Source: Nocardioides sp. YIM 152315 | GTDB lineage: Bacteria > Actinomycetota > Actinomycetes > Propionibacteriales > Nocardioidaceae | Length of the DNA stretch: 64,000 bases | Assembly: GCF_029210375.1 (NCBI RefSeq) | Contig: NZ_JARGER010000023.1 | Coordinates: 62,001 to 126,000 of the forward strand | Direction of reading: 5' to 3' | Part shown: positions 41,444-48,051 of the stretch, in pieces | Position numbering within the stretch: the first letter of the stretch is position 1 | How the letters are laid out: each line of letters begins with the position of its first letter | Position numbers and translations under genes: made by a program | The notes under the pieces: generated by a model | The model's input: only the letters and a program-made list of their open reading frames with translations | The model's database searches: none | What the model was told of the DNA's origin: nothing

Positions 41444-41736
41444 GCGCCAACGCCTGGGCCGTGCTGCTGGTCACCATCGCGGCGATTCCCGCGACGCTGT
41501 TCCCGATCTGCTACGGCATCACCGCCCAGTGGTGGCGCTCGTTCGTCGGCTGGGGGCTGATGGTGTCCTCGGTCGCGCTGGCGGCGCTACTGGACCTGAG
41601 CCTGATGGGCTACCGGTGGCCGGGGTTCGTGCCGACGTGGCTGGCGCTGACGGTGCTCGCGTTGATCGCCGTGGGTGCGTGGCTGATGTTCCTCGGTTGG
41701 CTCGTGACCCGGCTCCGTCCACCTCGGCGCTCCTGA
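41440..41736 (+). CDS. Three-TM membrane protein, holin candidate
   Basis: 98 residues from ATG 41440. TM segments WAVLLVTIAAIPATLFPICYGI, WGLMVSSVALAALLDLSLM and WLALTVLALIAVGAWLMFLGWL, with a basic end RLRPPRRS. Small size, three helices and basic tail are class I-holin-like. Confidence 0.6.
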   Translation: MSANAWAVLLVTIAAIPATLFPICYGITAQWWRSFVGWGLMVSSVALAALLDLSLMGYRWPGFVPTWLALTVLALIAVGAWLMFLGWLVTRLRPPRRS

Positions 41737-41739
41737 GCC

Positions 41740-41901
41740 ATGGCCGACGAGCGTCCCGCCGAGCACACCGGGACGCTCAGCCGCCTGATGCCCTGTGACC
41801 GCTGCCAGCACGACGAGCACGTGATGCGCTGCGACGCCGAGGTCATCCCGGGCGTGCTGTGCCGGTGCCGTGACGTCCCGGTGCCGGGGCTCTACCCCTG
41901 A
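41740..41901 (+). CDS. 53-residue CxxC protein
   Basis: ATG 41740 to TGA 41899-41901. CDRCQHDEHVMRCDAE...CRCRDVP gives five Cys and two His, a probable zinc-binding fold. Last gene before the structured gap with the tRNA-like element. Function unknown. Confidence 0.6.
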   Translation: MADERPAEHTGTLSRLMPCDRCQHDEHVMRCDAEVIPGVLCRCRDVPVPGLYP

Positions 41902-41960
41902 TCCAGCCGTAACCAAGTGACCACATCGGGACGACCGTCCCGGCTTGGAGCGGCTGTCCT

Positions 41961-42031
41961 GCGTCGCGCTCCGGGAGCGGGCCGGTCTCCAACACCGGCC
42001 CAGCGAGGTTCGACCCCTCGGCGGCGTGCCA
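41961..42031 (+). tRNA. tRNA-Trp(CCA)-like element with abnormal arms
   Basis: Acceptor GCGTCGC (41961-41967) pairs with GCGGCGT (42021-42027) using two G-U pairs; T arm CGAGG-TTCGACC-CCTCG (42004-42020); anticodon loop CTCCAAC (41987-41993) with anticodon CCA; G73 and encoded CCA (42028-42031). Abnormal: the D arm is only GCTC-CGG-GAGC, and the anticodon stem extends to 8 bp (GGGCCGGT/ACCGGCCC). Anticodon and G discriminator fit bacterial tRNA-Trp. Upstream (41913-41948) is another hairpin, CCAAG...CGGGAC-GACC-GTCCCG...CTTGG. It may be a functional deviant tRNA, a decayed phage tRNA or another structured RNA. The rest of 41902-42062 holds no gene. Confidence 0.6.
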
Positions 42032-42062
42032 ACCCCCTTCCCGCCTGCCCAAAGGAGCCCCC

Positions 42063-42623
42063 ATGTTCGACCGCGAAGAGGCCGCCCGCCGAGCCGAGGC
42101 CGCCACCTCCAACGTCCCGAACACCTGCCAGAAGTGGACACGCGAAATCTTCGGTGTCGCGTCAGTTGGTGACCTCGACGGCGACGGCGCGGCGGACGCC
42201 GAGGACGGGTGGAAGTCCGAGCCCATCCGGCACCGTCACTTCGACCGCAACCCTCCGCGCGGCGTCCCGGTGTCCTACCTCGGCGGCTCCGCTGACAACG
42301 GCCACCGCGCCGTGTCCCTGGGCAACGGAATGATCCGGTCCACCGACGCGGGCGGGCGGGGCCGTGTCGCCACGGTGCCGCTCGATTGGCCCGAGCGTGC
42401 GTGGGGGCTCACCTACGCGGGCTGGTCCGAGACGTGCGACGGCGTGCTGGTCCCGCTGCCCCCGAAGCCGGAGCGCAAGCCGGAGCCGAAGCGGCGACCG
42501 CGGCGCATCGGGAACATGATCCGCGTGGGCCGCAAGGCGTTCGCCAACGCGAAGGGCCACCCGGTCCGGCGCGGCAAGATCCGGACCGCGCTCAAGTCGC
42601 TGCTCTCGATCAAGAAGCGCTGA
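42063..42623 (+). CDS. CHAP-like cysteine peptidase/amidase, candidate endolysin
   Basis: 186 residues; AAAGGAG before ATG 42063. TCQKWTREIFG (candidate catalytic Cys), DRNPPRGVPVSYLGGS, GHRAVSLGNG (candidate His), IRSTD and WGLTYAGWSE match CHAP-type lysin domains of actinophages. DLDGDGAADAEDG between them looks like an EF-hand-type calcium loop. The C-terminal 45 residues are very basic and could bind the wall. No N-terminal signal, so holin-dependent release is expected. Confidence 0.65.
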   Translation: MFDREEAARRAEAATSNVPNTCQKWTREIFGVASVGDLDGDGAADAEDGWKSEPIRHRHFDRNPPRGVPVSYLGGSADNGHRAVSLGNGMIRSTDAGGRGRVATVPLDWPERAWGLTYAGWSETCDGVLVPLPPKPERKPEPKRRPRRIGNMIRVGRKAFANAKGHPVRRGKIRTALKSLLSIKKR

Positions 42624-42624
42624 C

Positions 42625-43374
42625 GTGCCCAAGCGCCGCGCGACGGTCCGCCTCGCCCACCTCTCCGGCCGCTACAACCGACCCGCGTGGCTGCTGCGGC
42701 GCCAACTCCGTGATGCGGCGGTGTCGGCCGACATCATCACCGTCACCGAGGTCGACCGACCCAAGCGCGGCAAGGCACTCCGCGACGTCCCCGGCTTCCT
42801 CGCGCTGCGGCACGGCGGCGGTGGCGACTGGGGCGAGTCGGCGGTCCTGTTCCGCGACGGCGTCTGGCGGGTCCGGCGCGTGGGCTACTACCTGCTGGCC
42901 CGCGACCTCGACGGGATGCGCAAGGGCCAGGTCGCGGTCCTCGCGCTCCTCGAGCACGTCTCGACCGGCCGGACCCTCCTGGTCTCGGTGACGCACACCC
43001 CGTCAGGCGTCGAGGCAGCATGGTCGTCCGCGCGCGCCCGTCAGTACCGCGACACCTCGCAGACGTGGCGGCGACTGGTGCGCGAGTGGCGACGCGACCA
43101 TCGCCCTGACGCCGAGCTGCTCGTCGCCGACTGGAACCTCGACGCGCACAAGCCGTGGGTCCGCGAGCACACGCACGCCGCATGGCCCGGGATGAAGCAG
43201 GTCAGCCCGCCCCCGATCGGCGGCACCCACGGGAAGCGCCTCATCGACTGGCCGCTGACCCGACGTGTCCGTGGCGTCAAGGTCCGCATCCTCGCCAAGA
43301 CGGCCGCCTCCGACCACCGCCCGATCGGCATCACCGGCACCATCCGACCCCGCAAGCGCAAGGAGCACCGATGA
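42625..43374 (+). CDS. Endonuclease/exonuclease/phosphatase (EEP) superfamily protein
   Basis: 249 residues from GTG 42625. TVTEVDRPKRG (metal-binding Glu), VTHTPSG (His), LLVADWNLDAH (Asp/Asn) and SDHRPIG (terminal Asp-His) are the DNase I/exonuclease III-like EEP motifs. Arg/Lys-rich surface at both ends. It sits between lysin and holin genes; substrate (DNA, lipid phosphate or nucleotide) unknown. Unusual in a lysis cassette. Confidence 0.75.
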   Translation: MPKRRATVRLAHLSGRYNRPAWLLRRQLRDAAVSADIITVTEVDRPKRGKALRDVPGFLALRHGGGGDWGESAVLFRDGVWRVRRVGYYLLARDLDGMRKGQVAVLALLEHVSTGRTLLVSVTHTPSGVEAAWSSARARQYRDTSQTWRRLVREWRRDHRPDAELLVADWNLDAHKPWVREHTHAAWPGMKQVSPPPIGGTHGKRLIDWPLTRRVRGVKVRILAKTAASDHRPIGITGTIRPRKRKEHR

Positions 43375-43721
43375 ACCCGCTGACCATGCTGCCCAAGAAG
43401 GTCCGCACCGCGATCTACGCCGGATACGCCACCCTGGGCGTCGCGTTCGGCGCCACTCAGGTCGGCTTCGCCACGGCTCACGTCGACCAGCCCGCGTGGC
43501 TCCTCGTCGCGTTCGGCGTCTTCGGCTACCTCGGCACCGCCCTCGGCCTCGTCGCCGCCGCCAACACCGCCGACCCGGCCCCGGTCCTCACGGACATGCC
43601 CGACATGCAGAAGCTCACCAAGCAGGTCGAGGAGCTGAACCGGACCAACGCTGGCATCGCAGAGCAGGTCACCAAGCAGCTCAACGCCACCGCCCGCGCC
43701 GCGGCCCGATCGAAGCACTAG
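43371..43721 (+). CDS. Holin (two-TM)
   Basis: 116 residues from ATG 43371. Two hydrophobic helices (AIYAGYATLGVAFGATQVGF; PAWLLVAFGVFGYLGTALGLVAAA) and a C-terminal coiled coil with a basic end (AARSKH), typical for actinophage holins next to lysin genes. ATGA overlap with the EEP gene suggests coordinated expression. Confidence 0.7.
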   Translation: MNPLTMLPKKVRTAIYAGYATLGVAFGATQVGFATAHVDQPAWLLVAFGVFGYLGTALGLVAAANTADPAPVLTDMPDMQKLTKQVEELNRTNAGIAEQVTKQLNATARAAARSKH

Positions 43722-43725
43722 CGCC

Positions 43726-43875
43726 ATGGCTGCCCTGCGCTTCGACGAGGGCCTCCTCGGGTGGCTCCTCACCGCTGCCGCCGCCGCGACCGGCGTTGGC
43801 CTCTGCGCACTCGGCGCCTACCTCGGCAGCCACCTCGCACGCATCGGCGACGACCACCTCGCCGACTTCGACTGA
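43726..43875 (+). CDS. 49-residue single-TM protein
   Basis: ATG 43726 to TGA 43873-43875. Hydrophobic GWLLTAAAAATGVGLCALGAYLGSHL after a short acidic start. Located after the holin gene; could be a second lysis membrane peptide. Confidence 0.5.
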   Translation: MAALRFDEGLLGWLLTAAAAATGVGLCALGAYLGSHLARIGDDHLADFD

Positions 43876-43901
43876 CCCGACACCAGCAAGGGAGCACCAC
43901 C

Positions 43902-44234
43902 ATGGCCCTCACCAACGCCGCCCTCAACGCCGCAGTCGAGGGCATCACCACCCAGGTCACCCACATCGCGCTCACCGACGGCGGCACCGAGCTGACCGGC
44001 GGCTCCTACGCCCGCCAGGCCGTCACCTGGGGCACCGCCACCGCAGGCGCCCAGAACATCGCCGCCGACGAGACCTTCGAGGTCCCCGCAGGCGCGACCG
44101 TCGACGGCTGGGTCGGCTACGACGCGCTCACCGGCGGCACGTCCTACGGCGGTGCCGCGCTCACGGCGGAGACCTACGCGGGCGCCGGCCAGTACGTGCT
44201 CGAAGCCGCTTCGACCAACTACGACGTGAACTGA
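43902..44234 (+). CDS. Phage minor tail/fibre domain protein
   Basis: 110 residues from ATG 43902 (AAGGGAG upstream). MALTNAALNAAVEGITTQVTHIALTDGG and GGSYARQAVTWGTATAG, then a beta-rich end, is the recurring phage tail/head-fibre domain with a ...V(T/S)...ARQAVTW core. Overlaps the beta-helix gene by 1 bp. Confidence 0.7.
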   Translation: MALTNAALNAAVEGITTQVTHIALTDGGTELTGGSYARQAVTWGTATAGAQNIAADETFEVPAGATVDGWVGYDALTGGTSYGGAALTAETYAGAGQYVLEAASTNYDVN

Positions 44235-45280
44235 TGAAGACCCCGGCAACCGTCGTCGCTGGCCTCTCCGTCCTCGCCGCGACCGCCGTCGGCGGCCTGT
44301 TCGTCGCTGCCGTGGCTGGAGACGACGAACCGCAGCAGACCGCCACGTGCACGAAGCACCCGAAGGTCCAGGACGTCGAGGCCGGGCAGCGGATCACGGT
44401 CGTGTGCACGGTCCCGAGGCCACCCGCCGAGACGGTCACCGTCACGCCCGAGCCGAGCACCGAGTCGACGCCCAGCGAGGAGCCGAGTCCGACGCCCAGC
44501 GAGGAGCCGACCAGCACCCCGCCGCCCACCGAGGAGCCGACCGAGGTGCCCGGCGACTGCGTGAAGCCCGGCCCGTCCAACACGGGCGCGACGGGCACGC
44601 TCGCGGCGTACTCCGGGCCGAACCCGATCACCAAGGCGGGCACCGTCGTCAAGGGCGTCCGGGTCAACGGCACGCTCGTGGTCCGCGCCGACAACGTGAC
44701 CATCCGCAACGTCGCAGCGACCGGCGGCGTCTTCGTGCAGCGCGCGAAGAACACGACGATCAGCCACCTGACCGGCCCCGGGGTCGCGACGTCGTCCGGC
44801 GCCGGCATGACGGTCGAGTACAGCGACCTCGGCGGCGTCGACGACGGCGACTCGCTCACGATCACCAGCGACTCCGGCACCTACATCACGGGCGCGACCA
44901 TCCGAGGGAACTGGATCCACGACCCGCGACCGTCCGGCGGTGCGCACTACGACGGGCTGCAGGTCCGGGGCGCGTCGAACGTGGTCGTGGACTGCAACCA
45001 CTTCGACCTCGGCTCCTACGTGTCGCAGCTCAACGCGGCGGTGTACTTCGAGGACGCCAACGGCGGCTACTCGGGCGTCTCGGTCACGCGGAACTGGCTG
45101 ACCGGCGGCGCGTGGTCGACGATGTGGGGCCACGCCAACGACGGCAACACGGTCCTGTCCGGCAACCGGTTCGACGGCGACATCCACTGGGGCACCTGCT
45201 ACCACCAGGAGCCCAACTCCCGCCCGCCCACGCAGGACGGGAACCTCCTCGGCGGGAAGCCCTTCACGCCCTGCCCCTAG
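44234..45280 (+). CDS. Right-handed beta-helix protein with N-terminal TM and Pro/Thr/Ser/Glu linker
   Basis: 348 residues from ATG 44234. N-terminal hydrophobic segment VVAGLSVLAATAVGGLFVAAVAG, linker with repeats PSEEPSPTPSEEPTSTP (about residues 72-110), then repeated strand coils (VVKGVRVNGTLVVRADNVTIRNVAATGGVFVQ, ATIRGNWIHDPRPSGGAHYDGLQVRG) as in pectate-lyase-like folds. Could be a polysaccharide-degrading tail spike or a secreted/anchored protein made by the lysogen; the anchor favours the latter. Confidence 0.65.
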   Translation: MKTPATVVAGLSVLAATAVGGLFVAAVAGDDEPQQTATCTKHPKVQDVEAGQRITVVCTVPRPPAETVTVTPEPSTESTPSEEPSPTPSEEPTSTPPPTEEPTEVPGDCVKPGPSNTGATGTLAAYSGPNPITKAGTVVKGVRVNGTLVVRADNVTIRNVAATGGVFVQRAKNTTISHLTGPGVATSSGAGMTVEYSDLGGVDDGDSLTITSDSGTYITGATIRGNWIHDPRPSGGAHYDGLQVRGASNVVVDCNHFDLGSYVSQLNAAVYFEDANGGYSGVSVTRNWLTGGAWSTMWGHANDGNTVLSGNRFDGDIHWGTCYHQEPNSRPPTQDGNLLGGKPFTPCP

Positions 45281-45311
45281 ACCTGACCGAACCGCACCCG
45301 AGGGGGCTGTC

Positions 45312-46841
45312 GTGACCGACCCGTCGATCCGCGACTTCCAGTCCTTCGACACCCTCACCGGAGCCCTGTCGGTCACCCTCACCGGCTGTCAGGTCGGCGA
45401 CTGGCTGGTCGTCTTCGTCTCCGAGGACTACGAGCCCGACAACATCTCCGCGCCCGCCGCGGTGACCGGGGTCGGGACGTGGACCGAGGGCACGAAGACG
45501 CCGAACTTCACCTCGACCGGCTGCGGCGTCCGGACCTTCTGGGCGCAGGTGACCGCGGCCGGCGACAAGACGATCACCGCGACCACCACGAACGGCGACT
45601 TCGGCAACCTCGCCGCCTACTGCGCCAAGGACTGCTCCGGGGTCACCGCGCAAGTCGTCAACGCCTCCGCGACCTACTCCCAGTCCCTAGTGTCCGGGTC
45701 CATCCCCGCCGCCGACACCAACGGCGGCCTCGCCGTGAGCGAGTGGGCCTACTTCGACAACGCACCCGAGGGCACCGCCGGCGTCACGATGCCCGCCGGG
45801 TGGACCGAGGACGCCGACCACGGCAACGGCGGCTACGGCGCCATGGCCTACGCCCACAGGCCGGTCGCGGCTGGTGTCGCGCTCGGCACCCAGACCGCGA
45901 CCGCGCCCAACTCCTCGGGTGCGAGGGTGTCGGTCTCCACCGTGCTGCTCGCCGGCACCAGCGGCGGCGGCGAGGAGTCCCACTCGGGCGGCTCCACGGT
46001 CACCGCGACCGCGACCGCATCCGGCGACGGGCGCAAGCAGAGCAGCGGTGGCGGCGACGTCACCGCCGTGGCGTCGGCGAGCGGTGGCGGCTCCAAGGTC
46101 GTCGGCGGTGGCTCGGTCGTCCCGGCAGCGGCTACGGCGACCGGCGGTGGACGCGCACTCCACGGCGACGGGTCCACGGTCACCGCCACAGCCACCGCAG
46201 CGGGCGCCGGCCATCCGGTCCACATCGGCGGGTCGGCGGTCACGGGCACCGCGAGCTCGACCGGCGCGGGTCACAAGCGCGCATCGGGCGGCAGTGCCGC
46301 GGCGGCCACCGTCACGACGAGCGGCGGAGGGCACGCGGTCACCCAGGGCCGCGGAGGCTCGACGGCGACCGCGACTGCAGGAGCATCGGGCGGCGGCCGG
46401 AAGGTCATCACCGCCGGAGCACCCGCCCTCGCTGTCTCCGACGTCACCGGCTCCGGAGTCAAGGTCGGGCACGGTGGCTCTCCTGCCACGGCGACCGCCA
46501 CGGCGACCGGTGCCGGTCACGCCGTCATCCCCGGGCGAGGCGGCTCCACAGCCCACGCCACTGCGACAGCGACCGGGGCAGGCTACGCGGTCCGGTTCGG
46601 CGGTGGCTCCATCACCGTCGTCGCCAGTGGCACCGGAGACGGCACGACCCTCCGGCGCGGTGGGTCGACCGCTGCGGCCACAGCGACCGCAACCGGAGGC
46701 GGCGGCAACCCCGAGCACCAGCGCGACCTCACCGTGACCGCCGCCCTCGAGCCCCCGCGCCTCGCAGCGACACTCGCCGGAGCACGTCACGCCGTCACGC
46801 TCAACCCGCCCCGACTCACCGCACGACTGGAGACGCCATGA
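45312..46841 (+). CDS. Repeat-containing fibre-like protein
   Basis: 509 residues from GTG 45312. Residues 1-215 form a beta-rich domain common in phage and secreted proteins (GDWLVVFVSEDYEP, VGTWTEGTKTPNFTSTGCGVRTFWAQVTAAG, VSVSTVLLAGTSGGG). Residues 226-469 hold twelve imperfect repeats of about 20 residues, consensus GGSTATATATATGAGHAV. The C-terminus repeats PPRLAATL / PPRLTARL. Likely a receptor-binding or tail fibre protein. Confidence 0.6.
   Translation: MTDPSIRDFQSFDTLTGALSVTLTGCQVGDWLVVFVSEDYEPDNISAPAAVTGVGTWTEGTKTPNFTSTGCGVRTFWAQVTAAGDKTITATTTNGDFGNLAAYCAKDCSGVTAQVVNASATYSQSLVSGSIPAADTNGGLAVSEWAYFDNAPEGTAGVTMPAGWTEDADHGNGGYGAMAYAHRPVAAGVALGTQTATAPNSSGARVSVSTVLLAGTSGGGEESHSGGSTVTATATASGDGRKQSSGGGDVTAVASASGGGSKVVGGGSVVPAAATATGGGRALHGDGSTVTATATAAGAGHPVHIGGSAVTGTASSTGAGHKRASGGSAAAATVTTSGGGHAVTQGRGGSTATATAGASGGGRKVITAGAPALAVSDVTGSGVKVGHGGSPATATATATGAGHAVIPGRGGSTAHATATATGAGYAVRFGGGSITVVASGTGDGTTLRRGGSTAAATATATGGGGNPEHQRDLTVTAALEPPRLAATLAGARHAVTLNPPRLTARLETP
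45987..46718 (+). repeat. Twelve tandem coding repeats (~60 bp)
   Basis: Imperfect units encoding GGSxxxATATATGxGHxV-like 19-22-residue repeats within the fibre-like gene. Diverged at DNA level, so old rather than recently amplified. Confidence 0.85.
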
Positions 46842-47137
46842 TCACCATCCGCGCCACCGCCGGGGAGACCGAGTACCTCACGGCGACGGTCGCCGAGAAG
46901 AACGGCGCCGACCTGACCGGTGCCACGTTCACGGTCGGCCTGTCAGCGTCGCGCGAGACGCCGCCCGAGAGCTGGGGAGCACCGGACGACGTGACGATCG
47001 ACGGCTCCACCGCGACGGTCAAGCTGCTCGTCGACAGCGACACGACCGCCGGCACCTACTGGATGTGGGTCAAGGTCGACGACTCGCCCGAGGTCATCCT
47101 GCTCGCCTGCACGAACCAGAAGGTCAGCGTCGTCTGA
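46838..47137 (+). CDS. Small Ig-like/baseplate upper-domain protein
   Basis: 99 residues from ATG 46838 (ATGA overlap). Alternating strands: RATAGETEYLTATVAEKNGADLTGATFTVGLSA, ATVKLLVDSDTTAGTYWMWVKVDDSPEVILLAC, as in small phage domains that cap fibres (BppU-N-like). Last gene of the late operon. Confidence 0.6.
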   Translation: MITIRATAGETEYLTATVAEKNGADLTGATFTVGLSASRETPPESWGAPDDVTIDGSTATVKLLVDSDTTAGTYWMWVKVDDSPEVILLACTNQKVSVV

Positions 47138-47155
47138 CGCTCGCTCCAACGCGCA

Positions 47156-47192
47156 CCGCCCCCGCCGCCTCATGCCGAGGTGGTGGGGGCGG
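47156..47192. terminator. Strong terminator ending the late operon
   Basis: 16-bp stem, arms 47156-47171 and 47177-47192, two G-U pairs in the rightward transcript, 5-nt loop ATGCC, followed by TTTCGTCATTT. It ends the late transcript and separates it from the converging leftward mini-operon. Confidence 0.85.
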
Positions 47193-47197
47193 TTTCG

Positions 47198-47320
47198 TCA
47201 TTTCCGGACGCGCCCCAGTGTCCGCCGTACCCGCCGCGTGCGTCGTCGCAGCCACCAGCGCGCCAGCATCCCGCGCAGGCCGGTGTCGTGGCGGTGGGTG
47301 TAGCCGATGGGCTGACTCAT
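47198..47320 (-). CDS. 40-residue Arg-rich protein
   Basis: ATG 47320, overlapping the previous leftward stop; TGA at 47200-47198. Sequence ends with a Trp/Arg-rich region (ARWWLRRRTRRVRRTLGRVRK), net charge strongly positive. Last gene of the leftward mini-operon. Possibly nucleic-acid or membrane binding; unknown. Confidence 0.5.
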   Translation of the reverse strand: MSQPIGYTHRHDTGLRGMLARWWLRRRTRRVRRTLGRVRK

Positions 47321-47379
47321 CGCAGCCACCGCCGAGTGATGCGGTTCAGCCACAGGGCGAGGCGGTGGCGGAGGGTCAT
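47317..47379 (-). CDS. 20-residue cationic amphipathic peptide
   Basis: ATG 47379 overlaps the stop of the upstream gene and its TGA overlaps the next ATG. The peptide alternates Arg/His with Leu/Trp/Ile (LRHRLALWLNRITRR). Existence rests on the double ATGA coupling. Confidence 0.4.
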   Translation of the reverse strand: MTLRHRLALWLNRITRRWLR

Positions 47380-47525
47380 CGGTTCACCCCGCACCACGAC
47401 ACGGGGCCGAACTTCGGGGTCAGGAATACGACCACTGCCGGCATTCCGCACGAGCACGGCGGGTCACTGGGCGTGGCCGGCCGCTGGGTCGGGTGCTGCT
47501 CGCCCTCGCCCATCTGCTCACTCAC
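47376..47525 (-). CDS. 49-residue CSCG-containing protein
   Basis: GTG 47525 overlaps the stop of the secreted-protein gene; stop 47378-47376. Hydrophilic start (MSEQMGEGEQHP), then PPCSCGMPAVVVFLTPKFGPVSWC. Three Cys could bind a metal. Function unknown. Confidence 0.5.
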   Translation of the reverse strand: MSEQMGEGEQHPTQRPATPSDPPCSCGMPAVVVFLTPKFGPVSWCGVNR

Positions 47526-47895
47526 AGAAACGCACCGCCCTCCCGTAGTCGCCCGACGTCAGGATCGCGTCGACCGCCGCCTGACCCCGCAGCACGTACT
47601 TGACGTCGCCCGAGCCGCCATAGGGAGCAACGACCCACACGCGCGACGGGTAGGGGTGCGTGTGCCCGTCGTTGCCCCAGCACGCGCCGGCCTTCGTCAT
47701 CGCGGCGAGACGGTCGGCGCCGGGGACGTAGCGGTCGGCGTGGGCATCGGCACTGGCGGGCTGGGGTGCCGGTGCGGTGGCGGTCGCGTGGGCGAGGACG
47801 CCACACGTCGCGACGAGCGCCGCGGCGGGAAGGAGCTGAACGAGGTAGGGGGTACGGCGACAGCTGCTGTGGCGGCTTCGGAACGGTCTCTGCAC
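47518..47895 (-). CDS. Small secreted protein at the prophage right end
   Basis: 125 residues from GTG 47895 with GGAG five bases upstream (a GTG at 47922 is possible). Basic N-terminus, hydrophobic core LVQLLPAAALVATCGVLAHATATA as a Sec signal, Pro/Ala spacer, then a mature part GACWGNDGHTHPYPSRVWVVAPYGG...DYGRAVRFC with two Cys that may form a disulphide. First of four coupled leftward genes next to attR, so it can be expressed in the lysogen. Function unknown. Confidence 0.65.
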   Translation of the reverse strand: MQRPFRSRHSSCRRTPYLVQLLPAAALVATCGVLAHATATAPAPQPASADAHADRYVPGADRLAAMTKAGACWGNDGHTHPYPSRVWVVAPYGGSGDVKYVLRGQAAVDAILTSGDYGRAVRFCE

Positions 47896-47900
47896 GGTGA

Positions 47901-47950
47901 CTCCGGTGTAGTTCTGTGGCACGATGGCCGACTAGATGGCTACACCGGAG
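47901..47950. promoter_or_regulatory. Right-arm inverted repeat near attR
   Basis: Perfect 11-bp inverted repeat CTCCGGTGTAG (47901-47911) / CTACACCGGAG (47940-47950); the right copy is part of ATGGCTACAC shared with the left arm repeats. It overlaps the leader of the leftward operon and probably binds integrase or excisionase. Confidence 0.5.
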
Positions 47951-47960
47951 CGGTTCAGAC

Positions 47961-48037
47961 TGGTGCCCCCGCTGGGACTCGAACCCAGACTGCGCCGCTT
48001 TTAAGGCGGCTTCCTCTGCCGGTTGGGATACGGGGGC
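47961..48037 (-). tRNA. tRNA with UAA anticodon (Leu-type), integration target
   Basis: 77 nt including CCA: acceptor GCCCCCG/CGGGGGC, anticodon stem GCCGC/GCGGC with loop CUUAAAA (anticodon UAA, leucine codon UUA), T arm CUGGG-UUCGAGU-CCCAG. The variable region is only GCAGU, whereas bacterial tRNA-Leu normally has a long variable arm. The D arm is Leu-like with a short stem. A74-CCA is completed by the phage-derived half. Confidence 0.88.
47962..48008. repeat. attR core (47-bp direct repeat)
   Basis: Identical to 7458-7504. It supplies the 3' part (from nucleotide 30) of the intact tRNA gene, so phage DNA restored the gene upon integration. Defines the right prophage boundary. Confidence 0.95.
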
Positions 48038-48051
48038 GTCCCCGAGCGGCG

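Noticed and set aside
45987..46718. CRISPR-like array
   Set aside because: Repeat units are coding, in frame, diverged and without unique spacers; no cas genes nearby.
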